From the NCBI RefSeq assembly GCF_004801905.1, contig NZ_SSSN01000003.1:992001-1056000 (forward strand): DNA of 64,000 nucleotides. The letters are read 5' to 3'. Shown in pieces: positions 52,752 through 62,700 of the stretch; position 1 is the stretch's first letter, and the number at the start of each line of letters is the position of its first letter. A model generated the notes under the pieces. It searched no databases, was not told the origin of the DNA, and was given only the letters and a program-made list of their open reading frames with translations. A program made the position numbers and the translations under genes. Source of the DNA: Orlajensenia flava (GTDB lineage Bacteria > Actinomycetota > Actinomycetes > Actinomycetales > Microbacteriaceae).

Positions 52752-53663
52752 TCAGCCCGCCGGCGTGGCCGTGGGGCTCGGAGTGGGCGTCGACGTCGAG
52801 TAGGTGTCACCGGCGGCCTGGATCACGAAGGCGCTGAACTCCTTGGGATCGGTGAGCGAACCCTTGTACTGCTTGCCGTTGACCAGGACGGTCGGCGTGC
52901 CACCGACGGCCTTGAGGTCCGAGTTGGGAAGGGGCTCGGTGAGCGCGCGATTGGTGGACGCGTTCACCCAGGTCTTGAAGTTCGTGCCGGTGATGCACGG
53001 CTCGATCTTGGACATGCTGCCGACGCCGGCGCCCTTGACCACCTTGACGATCTCGGGATCGCTGAGGCCGGCCGTGCCCTCCTCGGGCTGTGAGGCGAAC
53101 ATGGCCGAATTGAACTTCCAGAAGTCGTTCGGCGAGTAGTTCGCCACGCATGCCGCGGCGTTCGCGGCGCGCATGGAGTACTTCGTTCCGAGCGACTTGC
53201 CCTCGAGGAGGGCGATGGGGTGCGTCTCGACGGTTGCGGCTCCGGACGTGACCCATTGCTTCATCTGGTCGGCGTTGGTGGTCTCGAACTGGTCGCAGTA
53301 GGGGCACAGGTAGTCGAGGTAGACCCGGATGTTGGCGACGTTGCCCGTCTGGTCCGGCTTGGTGGGAGTCGGGTCGGCGCCGGCAGCGAGCGCGGGCGTC
53401 GGAACGACCTTCAGACCCTCACCGATGACGATGCCGTCACTGGCCATGTTCTTGGGGCCGGGACCGGCCGGCCGCACCGACTGCACGATGATGACGACGA
53501 CGATCGCGATGACCGCGATGAGCGCGATGCCGATGCCGGCCTGGAGGAACACGCGGTTGCGCCGCTCCCGCTTCTTCTGCTCCTCGCGGAGCAGTCGAGC
53601 CTTCTCGCGTGCCGCATCGCGCCGCTGGTTCTTGCTGGGACGGGGGTCGTTCCCGTTCGTCAT
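52752..53663 (-). CDS. Membrane-anchored DsbA-like thioredoxin-fold protein
   Basis: A 303-residue protein. A highly basic cytoplasmic start (RRDAAREKARLLREEQKKRERRN, cut at residues 14-36) precedes a membrane helix (37-61). The outer part is a DsbA-type thioredoxin fold with CPYC at 120-123 and cis-Pro in GGTPTVLVNG. It would exchange disulfides in exported proteins. The end is a Thr/Ser/Pro stretch. ATG 53663 follows GAGGAC. It is divergent from the ABC ATPase gene, with a 245-base gap that shows no gene. Confidence 0.93.
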   Translation of the reverse strand: MTNGNDPRPSKNQRRDAAREKARLLREEQKKRERRNRVFLQAGIGIALIAVIAIVVVIIVQSVRPAGPGPKNMASDGIVIGEGLKVVPTPALAAGADPTPTKPDQTGNVANIRVYLDYLCPYCDQFETTNADQMKQWVTSGAATVETHPIALLEGKSLGTKYSMRAANAAACVANYSPNDFWKFNSAMFASQPEEGTAGLSDPEIVKVVKGAGVGSMSKIEPCITGTNFKTWVNASTNRALTEPLPNSDLKAVGGTPTVLVNGKQYKGSLTDPKEFSAFVIQAAGDTYSTSTPTPSPTATPAG

Positions 53664-53908
53664 AGGTCCTCGCTCGACAGGTTGAAAAGGCGCAATCGCA
53701 CGTGATCCCGTGGAGGCACACGCAAGGAAAGATAGTAGGCCGCGTGTCTGGGAAATGCCCAAACGAGCGCTGGATGCGCGCGGACGATCTTCCGATGCGA
53801 GCGCCCGGGCGTGTCATACTGACAGTCGGTCGCCGTCGATCGACGGCGACACATCCATTCACTACGGATCGTCCGGCACGTACCTGCCGGTGAAGGAGAA
53901 GATCAACC

Positions 53909-55009
53909 ATGGCATCCGTCACTTTCGACAAAGCCACCCGCCTCTACCCCGGTGGCACCCGCCCCGCGGTGGACCAGCTCGACCTCCAGGTCGCCGACGG
54001 CGAGTTCCTCGTCCTCGTCGGACCCTCGGGATGCGGCAAGTCCACGTCCCTCCGCATGCTCGCCGGCCTCGAAGAGGTCAACGAGGGCAACATCTTCATC
54101 GGAGAGCGCAACGTCACCGACGTTCCCCCGAAGGACCGCGACATCGCCATGGTCTTCCAGAACTACGCGCTATACCCGCACATGACCGTCGCCGAGAACA
54201 TGGGCTTCGCGCTCAAGATCGCCGGCGTCGGCAAGGACGAGCGTGCCGCTCGCGTTCTCGAGGCCGCCAAGCTGCTCGACCTCGAGCCCTACCTGGGCCG
54301 CAAGCCGAAGGCCCTCTCCGGTGGTCAGCGTCAGCGCGTCGCGATGGGTCGCGCGATCGTGCGTCAGCCCCAGGTCTTCCTCATGGACGAGCCGCTGTCG
54401 AACCTCGACGCCAAGCTGCGCGTGCAGACCCGCACCCAGATCGCATCGCTGCAGCGCCGCCTCGGCGTCACCACGGTCTACGTCACCCACGACCAGACCG
54501 AGGCGCTCACCATGGGCGACCGCATCGCGGTGCTCAAGGACGGCATCCTGCAGCAGGTCGGCACCCCCCGCGACCTGTACGAGTCCCCGAACAACGTGTT
54601 CGTCGCGGGCTTCATCGGCAGCCCTGCCATGAACCTGTTCGCGGCCGACGTCGTCGACGGCGGCATCCGGTTCGGAACCGCGACCGTGCCGGTCGAGCGT
54701 CAGGCGCTCGACAGCGCGAGCGGCAAGAGCGTCACCGTCGGCGTACGCCCTGAGGACATCACGGTCTCGACCACCGCGGGCGAGGGCCTGCAGGTCGACG
54801 TCGATCTCGTCGAGGAGCTCGGAGCCGACGGCTACCTCTACGGTCACTCCACCATCGAGGGCAAGCGCACCGACATCGTGGCTCGCGTCGACGGCCGCAT
54901 CCACCCGAACGCCGGCGAGAAGGTCTACCTGACCCCGACGCCCGGTCACGTGCATGTCTTCGACTCCGAGAGCGGCGAGCGCATCATCCACGCCGCGATC
55001 GCGCACTGA
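53909..55009 (+). CDS. ABC transporter ATPase of the MalK/UgpC/MsiK group
   Basis: A 366-residue sugar-transport ATPase. Walker A is GPSGCGKST at 38-46, the Q loop is in FQNYALYPHMT, the signature LSGGQRQR lies near 136-143, and Walker B is VFLMDEP near 156-162. A C-terminal OB-type regulatory domain runs from about 235 to the end. It is alone, without permeases, like MsiK of Streptomyces, which serves several sugar importers. GAAGGAGA precedes the ATG. Confidence 0.95.
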   Translation: MASVTFDKATRLYPGGTRPAVDQLDLQVADGEFLVLVGPSGCGKSTSLRMLAGLEEVNEGNIFIGERNVTDVPPKDRDIAMVFQNYALYPHMTVAENMGFALKIAGVGKDERAARVLEAAKLLDLEPYLGRKPKALSGGQRQRVAMGRAIVRQPQVFLMDEPLSNLDAKLRVQTRTQIASLQRRLGVTTVYVTHDQTEALTMGDRIAVLKDGILQQVGTPRDLYESPNNVFVAGFIGSPAMNLFAADVVDGGIRFGTATVPVERQALDSASGKSVTVGVRPEDITVSTTAGEGLQVDVDLVEELGADGYLYGHSTIEGKRTDIVARVDGRIHPNAGEKVYLTPTPGHVHVFDSESGERIIHAAIAH

Positions 55010-55023
55010 GGACGAGCGAAGCG

Positions 55024-55111
55024 TCGCCCGAAGGTCGCGTAGCGCCCGAGCGCAGCGAGGACGCGACTCGCCCGAAGGTCGAGTAGCGCCTGAGCGCAGC
55101 GAGGACGCGAA
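55024..55111. repeat. Two tandem 44-bp repeats with palindromic core
   Basis: 55024-55067 and 55068-55111 are near-identical 44-base units (TCGCCCGAAGGTCG[AC]GTAGCG..., in two halves). The second copy extends into an imperfect palindrome between GGTCGAGTAGCG and CGAATCGAGACC (ends at 55119). This sequence resembles dispersed intergenic repeats I associate with Microbacteriaceae. Confidence 0.75.
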
Positions 55112-55131
55112 TCGAGACCATCGCATCCGAC

Positions 55132-55158
55132 CGGCCGGCACCCCCGTGGTGCCGGCCG
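55132..55158 (+). terminator. Hairpin downstream of the ABC ATPase gene
   Basis: CGGCCGGCACC (55132-55142) and GGTGCCGGCCG (55148-55158) form an 11-bp stem with a 5-base loop 37 bases before the DUF4032 start. It lacks a T tract but is a plausible GC-rich terminator. Confidence 0.6.
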
Positions 55159-55195
55159 TTCGGCGTTCCACGCCGAGCGGTAGGCTCGTCACATC

Positions 55196-56494
55196 ATGAG
55201 AGGCTCGCTCAACATCACCTCCGCGACCGCGGATCCGGCTCTGCTGGACCTGCCGTGGGACCAGCCGCTCGACGACTGGTCGAACGAGTACATCGCGGCC
55301 CTTCCCAAGGGAATCTCGCGTCACCTCGTGCGTTTCGCCCACCTCTCGGGTCGTGTCGTCGCCATCAAGGAGACCACCGAGGTGATGGCAAAGGGCGAGT
55401 ACGAGATGCTGCGTACCCTGCAGCGCCTCGAGGTGCCCTGCGTCGAGCCGGTGGCCGTGGTGTCGAATCGCACGGACCCCGAGGGTGATCTGCTCGCCCC
55501 TGCTCTCGTCACGCGCCACCTGCGGTTCTCATTGCCCTACCGCGCCCTGTTCTCGCAGACCCTGCGCCCCGAGACGGCCACCCGCCTCGTCGATGCGCTG
55601 GCTGTGCTGCTCGTCCGGCTGCACATCATCGGCTTCTTCTGGGGCGACGTCTCGCTTTCCAACACCCTCTTCCGTCGCGACGCGGGAGCCTTCGCCGCGT
55701 ACCTCGTGGACGCCGAGACCGGCCAGCTCTACTCCGGCGGACTCTCGAACGGGCAGCGTGAGAACGATCTCGAGATCGCCCGCGTCAACATCGCCGGCGA
55801 ACTGATGGACCTCGAGGCCGGCGGCAAGGTCGCGGACGAGCTCGACCCCATCCGCATCTCGAACGGCATCGTCGACGCCTACCGCAGCCTGTGGACGGAG
55901 CTCACGGGCTCCGAGTCGTTCTCCTCCTCGGAGCGTTGGCGCATCAACGAGCGTGTCGACCGCCTCAATGCGCTCGGGTTCGACATCGACGAACTGGCCA
56001 TCCGCACGACGGATGAGGGCTCGACCGTGCGCATCCAGCCCAAGGTCGTCGACGCCGGGCACCACCAGCGCCGCCTCCTGCGGCTGACCGGGCTCGACGC
56101 CGAGGAGAACCAGGCTCGGCGCCTGCTCAACGACCTGGACTCGTACAGTGCCAGCTACGGCAAGAGCGACCTCGACGAGGAGATGGTCGCCCATGAGTGG
56201 CAGGCCCGCGTGTTCGAGCCGGTGGTGCGCGCGATCCCCGTCGAACTCCGTGGCAAGCTCGAGCCCGCCGAGGTCTTCCACCAGCTGCTCGAGCACCGCT
56301 GGTATCTCGCCCAGAATGCGGGCCACGACATCCCGCTCGCCGAGGCGGTCACGAGCTACATCAACGATATCCTCCGTCACCGTCGCGACGAGGCCACCAT
56401 GATCGACCCGCCGACCGGCACGTTCACGGTGCCCATCGACGTGATCGACGACCCTGAGACCGAGCCCGACGCCGACTGGAGACTGACCGTATGA
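55196..56494 (+). CDS. DUF4032 protein with protein-kinase-like core
   Basis: A 432-residue soluble protein. The first 200 residues follow a kinase-like plan: Lys58 in VVAIKE, an acidic helix (AKGEYEML), the loop GFFWGDVSLSNTLF with Asp151 and Asn156, and LVDAET with Asp172 in place of DFG. The C-terminal half is the DUF4032 region (SYSASYGKSDLDEEMVAHEW, in part). Catalysis and substrate are unknown. The ATG 55196 lies after a terminator-like hairpin. The FMN-reductase gene is coupled by a 4-base overlap. Confidence 0.88.
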   Translation: MRGSLNITSATADPALLDLPWDQPLDDWSNEYIAALPKGISRHLVRFAHLSGRVVAIKETTEVMAKGEYEMLRTLQRLEVPCVEPVAVVSNRTDPEGDLLAPALVTRHLRFSLPYRALFSQTLRPETATRLVDALAVLLVRLHIIGFFWGDVSLSNTLFRRDAGAFAAYLVDAETGQLYSGGLSNGQRENDLEIARVNIAGELMDLEAGGKVADELDPIRISNGIVDAYRSLWTELTGSESFSSSERWRINERVDRLNALGFDIDELAIRTTDEGSTVRIQPKVVDAGHHQRRLLRLTGLDAEENQARRLLNDLDSYSASYGKSDLDEEMVAHEWQARVFEPVVRAIPVELRGKLEPAEVFHQLLEHRWYLAQNAGHDIPLAEAVTSYINDILRHRRDEATMIDPPTGTFTVPIDVIDDPETEPDADWRLTV

Positions 56495-57072
56495 GCGAGA
56501 ACCACCGATTGATGCTGGTCGTCGGAAGCGTCCGCCCCGGACGCATCGGCCTTCCCATTGCGGAGTGGGTGCGCGGCGTCGTCGAGGAGCACGGCGGCTT
56601 CGACATCGACTTCGTCGACCTGGCCGAACTCGCCCTGCCCTTCATGGACGAGCCCCGGCATCCGCGGCTGCACGAGTACACGCAGCCGCACACCATCGCC
56701 TGGAGCGAGCGGGTCGCCGCTGCGGACGCCTTCCTGTTCGTGACGCCGGAGTACAACTACAGCTACTCCCCCGCACTCAAGAACGCCCTCGACTTCCTCA
56801 ACCAGGAATGGTGGCGCAAGGCCGTCGGCTTCGTCAGCTACGGCGGTGTGTCATCGGGCACGCGTGGGGTCGCGGCGCTGCTGCCGGTGACCACCGTGCT
56901 CGGCCTCGTCCGTGTCGGCGCCAACGTCGAACTGAGCTTCGCCGGCCAGCGCGTCGATGACGAGGGCTTCCACCCCGACGACCGCGAGGTCGCGCTGCTG
57001 GGGCGGGAACTGGACGAGCTCGAGAACCTCTCGACCGCCCTGCGTCAGGCGAGGCTCAGCCCCCTGACCTGA
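56491..57072 (+). CDS. NADPH-dependent FMN reductase
   Basis: A 193-residue flavodoxin-like reductase. GSVRPGRIGLPIAEWV binds FMN phosphate, and PEYNYSYSPALKNALDF is the other family signature, with GVSSGTRG for the isoalloxazine. Members reduce FMN, quinones or azo dyes with NADPH. Its ATG overlaps the DUF4032 stop (ATGA). Convergent with rlmB, 3 bases between stops. Confidence 0.93.
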   Translation: MSENHRLMLVVGSVRPGRIGLPIAEWVRGVVEEHGGFDIDFVDLAELALPFMDEPRHPRLHEYTQPHTIAWSERVAAADAFLFVTPEYNYSYSPALKNALDFLNQEWWRKAVGFVSYGGVSSGTRGVAALLPVTTVLGLVRVGANVELSFAGQRVDDEGFHPDDREVALLGRELDELENLSTALRQARLSPLT

Positions 57073-57075
57073 TCG

Positions 57076-58080
57076 TCAGCGCTCGGCGCGCAGCCTGGCG
57101 ATCTCGTAGAGGGTGACGGATGCGGCGATGCCCGCGTTCAGCGACTCGGTCGCCGAGCTGATCGGAATCGACACGACGGCGTCGCAGGTCTCGGTGACCA
57201 GGCGCGAGAGGCCCTTGCCCTCGCTGCCGACCACCACCACGATCGGTCGGTCGGCCAGCTCGAGGCCGGGTAGTGACACGTCGCCCCCACCGTCGAGGCC
57301 CAGCACGAAGACACCGGCATCCTTGAATGCCTTCAGCGTCTGGGTGAGGTTGGCGGCCATCGCCACGGGCGTTCGGGCGGCGGCGCCGGCCGACGTCTTC
57401 CACGCGGAGGCGGTCAGTCCGACGGAGCGACGCTGCGGAACGATCACGCCCTGGCCGCCGAAGGCCGCCGTCGAACGGATGATGGCACCCAGGTTGCGCG
57501 GATCCGTGATGCCGTCGAGGGCGACGAACAGCGGAGTCTGGCCGCGCGAGACGACCGTTTCGAGCAGGTCGATCGGGTGGGCGTACTCGTAGGCCGGCAC
57601 CTTGATGGCCACGCCCTGGTGGACGGCGTCGCGACCGGCGAGACGGTCGAGCTCAGGACGCATCACCTCGAGGATCGGGATGTCGCGGTGATTCGCGATC
57701 GAGATGATCTCCCTCATCCGCTCGTCCATCTCGACGCGCGCGGCGACGTACAGCGTCGTCGCCGGGATCTTCGCCCGCAGTGCCTCGACCACCGAGTTGC
57801 GCCCGGTGACGATCTCGAACTCGTCGTTCTTGGACTTGGTGCGCTGGGTGCCCCGGTTGTCGGGGCGCGAGCCACGGGGCTGGCCGCCCGCTGCGACGCG
57901 ACGCTCCTCGGCCGCCTTGCGCTTTCCCGCAGGGTGGTACGGGCGATCCTCGGCCTTCGGGGTGGGCTTGCGACCCTCGAGCGCCTGAGCGCCCTGTCCG
58001 CCCGACCCGACCTGCTTCTGCTTGGTGCCCCGCGACTTGCGGACGGCACCGGCACGCGAGTTGCCGCCGACCTTCTTCAT
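57076..58080 (-). CDS. rlmB: 23S rRNA (guanosine-2'-O)-methyltransferase RlmB
   Basis: A 334-residue SpoU-type methyltransferase. Residues 1-85 are a basic, disordered extension common in actinobacteria. The SpoU signatures are [36 protein letters not shown], and [20 protein letters not shown], which form the knotted SAM site. It methylates a guanosine of the peptidyl-transferase region (G2251 in E. coli). Its ATG overlaps the cysS stop by 4 bases. Confidence 0.96.
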   Translation of the reverse strand: MKKVGGNSRAGAVRKSRGTKQKQVGSGGQGAQALEGRKPTPKAEDRPYHPAGKRKAAEERRVAAGGQPRGSRPDNRGTQRTKSKNDEFEIVTGRNSVVEALRAKIPATTLYVAARVEMDERMREIISIANHRDIPILEVMRPELDRLAGRDAVHQGVAIKVPAYEYAHPIDLLETVVSRGQTPLFVALDGITDPRNLGAIIRSTAAFGGQGVIVPQRRSVGLTASAWKTSAGAAARTPVAMAANLTQTLKAFKDAGVFVLGLDGGGDVSLPGLELADRPIVVVVGSEGKGLSRLVTETCDAVVSIPISSATESLNAGIAASVTLYEIARLRAER

Positions 58081-59489
58081 GATTCAAGACTCCAATGCGC
58101 ACCCGTCGGGGTGTCTTCGATGGTGATGCCCGCGGCGGTGAGTTCGCCGCGCACGCGGTCAGCCCGCGCCCAGTCCTTCTCGGCCCTGGCTGCCGCCCGC
58201 TCGGAAATGAGGCGACCGACGAGCATATCAAGCGCGCGCCGGGCCGCGTGATCCTCGGTGCTGTTCCACAGGGGCGAGAGCGGGTTGATGCCGAGCACCT
58301 CGGTCATCGCCGTGACCGCCCCGCGCAAGGTGGCCACCTCGCCGAGGTCCTCGTGGTCGAGGGCGGCATTGCCCGCGCGGATGGCGTCGTGCAGCACAGC
58401 GAGCGCCTGGGGAACGGCGAGGTCGTCGTCCATCGCATCGATGAAGGCGTCGGGCACGACCTCGAGGCCGGTCGACGCGAACCGGGTGTCGGCCAGGCGT
58501 CGCGTCGCGCGCTCGAGAAATCCCTCGATGCGGTCGACGGCGGCCTGCGCCTCGGCGAGCGAACCCGGCGAGTAGTCGAGGGTGGACCGGTAGTGCGCAG
58601 CACTCAACAGGTACCGCACGGCGAGCGGGGAGGCCGACTCCAGCAGCTCCGAGGCGAACACCGAGTTGCCGAGCGACTTCGACATCTTCTGACCACCGAT
58701 GTTGACCAGTCCGTTGTGCACCCAGTAGTCGGCGAAGGCTCGGCCGGCAGCGGTGGACTGCGCGAGTTCGTTCTCGTGATGGGGGAAGCGCAGGTCGAGG
58801 CCGCCGCCGTGGATGTCGAACTGCCTGCCGAGGTAACGCTCCGACATGGCCGAGCACTCGATGTGCCAACCCGGACGACCGGCGCCCCACGGAGACTCCC
58901 ACTGGGCATCGGCCGGCTCGCTGGGCTTGGCACCCTTCCAGAGCGCGAAGTCGCGTGGGTCGCGTTTGCCGCGGGGATCGGCGTCCGTCGCGGCCTCCAT
59001 GTTTTCCCGCCGCTGCCTCGTGAGGGAGCCGTAATCGGGCCAGCTGTCGGTGTCGAAGTAGACGTCGCCCGATCCGTCGTCGGCCGGATAGGCGTGGCCG
59101 CCGTCGATCAGCTCGGCGATGAGTCGCTGCATCTCGGTGACGGATGCCGTTGCTCGTGGCTCGTAGGTCGGCGCCAGGATGCCGAGGCGCTGGTAGCCGG
59201 CGGTGAACTCGAGCTCGACCCGGTAGGCGAGCGCCCACCACGGCTCGGAGCCGCCTTCCACGCCCGCCAGGATCTTGTCGTCGATGTCCGTGACGTTCCG
59301 GACGAAGGTGACGTCGTTGCCGCGGTAGGAGAGCCAGCGACGCAGGAGGTCGTAGACCAGGGCGCTGCGCAGGTGCCCGATATGCGGGCTCGACTGCACG
59401 GTCGGACCGCAGACGTAGATGCCGACCCGACCCGGTGTGATGGGGACGAATTCGCGCAGCGCCTGGGCCTTCGAGTCGTAGAGTCGCAC
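58077..59489 (-). CDS. cysS: Cysteinyl-tRNA synthetase
   Basis: A 470-residue class I tRNA synthetase. The HIGH motif is in [15 protein letters not shown] and KMSKS in [11 protein letters not shown]. The catalytic-site zinc ligands are in CGPTVQ near the start, HIECSAM, and HHENE. C-terminal helices bind the anticodon. It loads Cys on tRNA-Cys for protein synthesis. Order carD, ispDF, cysS, rlmB is the usual actinobacterial arrangement. The 133-base gap to ispDF shows only short TTCGGCCGG repeats. Confidence 0.98.
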   Translation of the reverse strand: MRLYDSKAQALREFVPITPGRVGIYVCGPTVQSSPHIGHLRSALVYDLLRRWLSYRGNDVTFVRNVTDIDDKILAGVEGGSEPWWALAYRVELEFTAGYQRLGILAPTYEPRATASVTEMQRLIAELIDGGHAYPADDGSGDVYFDTDSWPDYGSLTRQRRENMEAATDADPRGKRDPRDFALWKGAKPSEPADAQWESPWGAGRPGWHIECSAMSERYLGRQFDIHGGGLDLRFPHHENELAQSTAAGRAFADYWVHNGLVNIGGQKMSKSLGNSVFASELLESASPLAVRYLLSAAHYRSTLDYSPGSLAEAQAAVDRIEGFLERATRRLADTRFASTGLEVVPDAFIDAMDDDLAVPQALAVLHDAIRAGNAALDHEDLGEVATLRGAVTAMTEVLGINPLSPLWNSTEDHAARRALDMLVGRLISERAAARAEKDWARADRVRGELTAAGITIEDTPTGAHWSLES

Positions 59490-59622
59490 GGACTCAGACT
59501 ACCGGCGACCTGGTTGGCGGAGGCGGCGGATGACGCGCCGCACGGCCGCGCATCCACCCGGCGTGTCGGGCCTGGGCTCCGCGGACCGGTCGTCGTTCGG
59601 CCGGTCGCCTTTCGGCCGGACG

Positions 59623-60846
59623 CTAGTCGAGAGCCGGAAGCCGGGGGCGCCCTCCCGCGACGGGGACGAGCACCGCCGTCGCGATCGCCATGACGCCCTC
59701 ACCGCGCCCCGTGAAGCCGAGACCGTCGGTCGTGGTGGCCGAGACGCTCACCGGCGCGCCGAGGGCCCGGGTCAGCGTCGCAACCGCCTCGTGACGTCGC
59801 GCGGAGAGTCGCGGGCGATTGCCGATGACCTGCACGGAGACGTGCTTCACGCGCCAACCGGCGCCGTCGGGGTCGTTCTGCCCGATGTGGTCGGCGGTCG
59901 CCCGAAGGAACACGTCGCCGTGTGCTCCGGCGAACCTCGGGTCATCGGTGCCGAACACGCTGCCGATGTCTCCCCTGCCCGCAGCCGAGAGGATCGCATC
60001 GCAGATGGCATGGCTCACCGCGTCTCCGTCGCTGTGGCCGGCCAGCCCACGCTCGCCCGGCCACAGTAGACCGGCCAACCAGAGCTCATCGGCGGGGTCG
60101 TCGCTGAAGGCGTGCACGTCCACGCCGATGCCCACGCGGGTGTCGAGGACGTCCCGGTCCGTCCCGAAGAGGAGCGCGGCGCGGTTGAGGTCCCAAGCGG
60201 TCGTGATCTTGAAGGCGAGTTCGTCGCCGGCGATCACTCGCACGGGATGACCGATCGCCGAGACCAGGCCGGCGTCATCCGTCGCCTCGTGCCCGGCCTC
60301 GGCGTATGCCCGCTCGAGAATCGCCCGCGGGAAGCCCTGCGGGGTCTGGACCGCGGTCAGGTGGGAGCGGTCCACCGTCTCCTGGACCACGTCGACGGTC
60401 ACGCGCTTCACCGTGTCGGCCACCGGCAATCCGGGGATGACGCCGTCGCCGCTCGCCCGCACCTCGGCGATCACGCGGTCGAACTGGCTGCTGGGGGTGA
60501 GGGCTCGAGCCGCGTCGTGCACGAGGACGGTGCCCACAGACGGGGACAACGCGGCGAGACCGTTCTGCACGGATTGCTGCCGGGTGTCGCCTCCCGCGAC
60601 CACGGCGACGAGTGCCTCCGACTGTCCGGCGGCCAACCCCAGCAGCTCTCGGGCGCTCTCGTCGTACTCCGGCGGTGCCACCACGACGACCTGCACGGGC
60701 TCGGCGATTCCGAACACGCGGGTCAGCGTATGCGCGAGCATCGGCCAGCCGGCAAGGTGCACGAAGGCCTTCGGTATGCCGGCGCCGAGGCGTGTCCCGC
60801 TGCCGGCCGCGACGACGATGACGGCGACATCCGGCTGCGATTCCAT
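59623..60846 (-). CDS. ispDF: Bifunctional IspD-IspF of the MEP isoprenoid pathway
   Basis: A 407-residue fusion. Residues 1-230 are 2-C-methyl-D-erythritol 4-phosphate cytidylyltransferase ([18 protein letters not shown], and VHDAARAL), and about 236-405 are 2-C-methyl-D-erythritol 2,4-cyclodiphosphate synthase ([39 protein letters not shown] with metal Asp and His). The same polypeptide thus does steps 3 and 5 of isoprenoid synthesis. The start ATG at 60846 gives [12 protein letters not shown]. The neighbour carD lies upstream. Confidence 0.97.
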   Translation of the reverse strand: MESQPDVAVIVVAAGSGTRLGAGIPKAFVHLAGWPMLAHTLTRVFGIAEPVQVVVVAPPEYDESARELLGLAAGQSEALVAVVAGGDTRQQSVQNGLAALSPSVGTVLVHDAARALTPSSQFDRVIAEVRASGDGVIPGLPVADTVKRVTVDVVQETVDRSHLTAVQTPQGFPRAILERAYAEAGHEATDDAGLVSAIGHPVRVIAGDELAFKITTAWDLNRAALLFGTDRDVLDTRVGIGVDVHAFSDDPADELWLAGLLWPGERGLAGHSDGDAVSHAICDAILSAAGRGDIGSVFGTDDPRFAGAHGDVFLRATADHIGQNDPDGAGWRVKHVSVQVIGNRPRLSARRHEAVATLTRALGAPVSVSATTTDGLGFTGRGEGVMAIATAVLVPVAGGRPRLPALD

Positions 60847-60871
60847 GCGTTCAGGCTATCGAAACGCCGAC

Positions 60872-60900
60872 GAGGGCGGTGCCGCAACGGCACCGCCCTC
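60872..60900 (-). terminator. Hairpin between carD and ispDF
   Basis: GAGGGCGGTGCCG (60872-60884) and CGGCACCGCCCTC (60888-60900) form a perfect 13-bp stem with a 3-base loop, extended by CGCCGA/GGCG. It lies between carD stop and ispDF start, so it may end most carD transcripts or act as a partial read-through control. Confidence 0.75.
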
Positions 60901-60915
60901 GGCGTCAAGCAGTGA

Positions 60916-61398
60916 CTAGGAGGCGAGGACCTCGTCGAGGACGGTCGACGCCTTCTCCTCGTCGGTCTTCTCGGCGAGCGCGAGCTCGGAGATGAGGATC
61001 TGACGTGCCTTGGCGAGCATGCGCTTCTCGCCGGCGGAGAGTCCGCGATCCTGGTCGCGGCGCCACAGGTCGCGGACGACCTCGGACACCTTGATGACGT
61101 CGCCGGATGCCAGCTTCTCGAGGTTCGCCTTGTAGCGGCGCGACCAGTTGGTCGGTTCCTCGGTGAACGGAGCACGCAGCACCTCGAACACGCGGTCGAG
61201 GCCCTCCTTGCCGATGACGTCGCGAACGCCGACCAGGTCGACATTCTCAGCAGGGACCTCGATCGTCAGATCACCCTGGGTGACGTTCAGCTTGAGGTAG
61301 ACCTTCTCTTCGCCCTTGATGATCCTGGTCTTGACTTCGGTGATGGTTGCCGCACCATGATGCGGGTAAACGACGGTTTCGCCGACCTCGAAAAGCAT
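60916..61398 (-). CDS. carD: CarD-family transcription regulator
   Basis: A 160-residue RNA-polymerase-binding regulator. The N-terminal RNAP-interacting domain ([19 protein letters not shown]) binds the beta subunit, and the C-terminal basic helical domain ([35 protein letters not shown]) stabilises the open complex at promoters. CarD is essential in mycobacteria. The ATG 61398 is chosen over a longer frame from 61560, which covers the promoter. It is divergent from the lipoprotein gene with 140 bases between starts. Confidence 0.97.
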   Translation of the reverse strand: MLFEVGETVVYPHHGAATITEVKTRIIKGEEKVYLKLNVTQGDLTIEVPAENVDLVGVRDVIGKEGLDRVFEVLRAPFTEEPTNWSRRYKANLEKLASGDVIKVSEVVRDLWRRDQDRGLSAGEKRMLAKARQILISELALAEKTDEEKASTVLDEVLAS

Positions 61399-61538
61399 GA
61401 ATAGTTGTCCCTTCAGCAGCGTCCAGTTTACCACAGCGGATCGCGTGGTAAGGTTCGCCTCCGCCCGGCCGGCCACGGGGGCCCGCGATGCATGCAGTAG
61501 GCTTTCAGCGGGTTTTCGAGTGATCTGTGGAGGGCACT

Positions 61539-62015
61539 GTGAGAGGGCGTATCGCGTCATCGGTCGTCATTGCGGCGGCCATTCTGGTCGGTACGGCCGG
61601 CTGCAACATGCTGGCCCCGCAGACCACCACCAAGCAGTACACCGCGAGCGACGGGATCAACACGAACGTCGGCTCGCTCGACGTCCGCAATGTCGTGATC
61701 ATCTCCGACGATGGAGAGCGCGGCAACCTCGTCTTCACGGTCATCAACAACTCCGACCAGAAGGCCGCGCTGCGGGTGCAGTACGAGTCCCATGGGTCGA
61801 AGGACGCGATGACGGTCGCCGTCGACGCCCACGAGACCAAGCAGGTCGGCACCCCCGATGCGACGCGCACCCTCACGCTCGAGGGCATGGGCTCGCAGCC
61901 GGGATCGCTGTTCTCCGTCTACTTCCAGACGGGCCAGAAGCCGGGGAGCCAGATCCTCGTCCCCGTGCTCGACGGCGGCCTGCCGGAGTACGCCGACCTG
62001 GTCCCCGCCGGCTGA
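61539..62015 (+). CDS. Lipoprotein of unknown function
   Basis: A 158-residue lipoprotein. The signal is [22 protein letters not shown], in which TAGC is the lipobox with Cys22. The mature part is beta-rich ([18 protein letters not shown]) and resembles DUF461/PCu(A)C-like folds only loosely. GTG 61539 follows GGAGG with 5-base spacing and is preferred over 61527. It is convergent with regX3, 4 bases between stops. Function unknown. Confidence 0.85.
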   Translation: MRGRIASSVVIAAAILVGTAGCNMLAPQTTTKQYTASDGINTNVGSLDVRNVVIISDDGERGNLVFTVINNSDQKAALRVQYESHGSKDAMTVAVDAHETKQVGTPDATRTLTLEGMGSQPGSLFSVYFQTGQKPGSQILVPVLDGGLPEYADLVPAG

Positions 62016-62019
62016 GCCT

Positions 62020-62700
62020 CTACTCCTCGAACCGGTAGCCGAGACCCCGCACGGTCACGAGCATCTGCGGCTCCGACGGGGTCCGTTCGATGCGCGACCG
62101 GATGCGCTTGATGTGCACGTCGAGCGTCTTGGTGTCGCCGAAGTAGTCGCTGCCCCAGACCCGGTCGATGAGCTGGCCGCGGGTGAGGACGCGCCCGGCG
62201 TTCCGGAGCAGGAACTCGAGCAACTCGTATTCCTTGAGGGGCATGGGGGTGTCGACGCCGTCCACGGCGACGGTGTGGCGTTCGACGTCCATGCGCACCG
62301 TACCGGCCTCGAGGACGTTGTCCTCGTCCTGACCGGTGTCTACCTGTCGGCGGAGGACGGCCCGGATTCGGGCGAGCAGCTCGCGGGTCGAGTACGGCTT
62401 CGTCACGTAGTCGTCCGCTCCGAGCTCGAGGCCGACGACGATGTCGACCTCGGAGTCCTTGGCGGTGAGCATGATGATCGGCACGCCGGAACGCTGCCGG
62501 ATCTCACGGCAGACCTCGGTGCCCGAGAGTCCCGGGAGCATGAGGTCGAGGAGGATCAGGTCGCTGCCGACGCGGTCGAACTCCGCCAGGGCGGCAGGTC
62601 CATCTGCGGCGATGGTGACGTCGTAGCCCTCGCGTTCCAGTAGGAAGGCCAGCGGCTCGCTGAGCGCGGTCTCGTCCTCGACGAGCAGGATGCGGGTCAT
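62020..62700 (-). CDS. regX3: Response regulator RegX3 (phosphate response)
   Basis: A 226-residue OmpR-family regulator. Receiver: ILLVEDETALSEPL, acceptor D52 in LILLDLMLPGLSG, and KPYSTRELLARI. DNA-binding part: MPLKEYELLEFLLRNAG and VDVHIKRIRSRIERTPSEPQ (in pieces). The ATG overlaps the senX3 TGA as ATGA. In mycobacteria SenX3-RegX3 activates phosphate-uptake genes under starvation, and its position near carD matches that synteny. Confidence 0.96.
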   Translation of the reverse strand: MTRILLVEDETALSEPLAFLLEREGYDVTIAADGPAALAEFDRVGSDLILLDLMLPGLSGTEVCREIRQRSGVPIIMLTAKDSEVDIVVGLELGADDYVTKPYSTRELLARIRAVLRRQVDTGQDEDNVLEAGTVRMDVERHTVAVDGVDTPMPLKEYELLEFLLRNAGRVLTRGQLIDRVWGSDYFGDTKTLDVHIKRIRSRIERTPSEPQMLVTVRGLGYRFEE

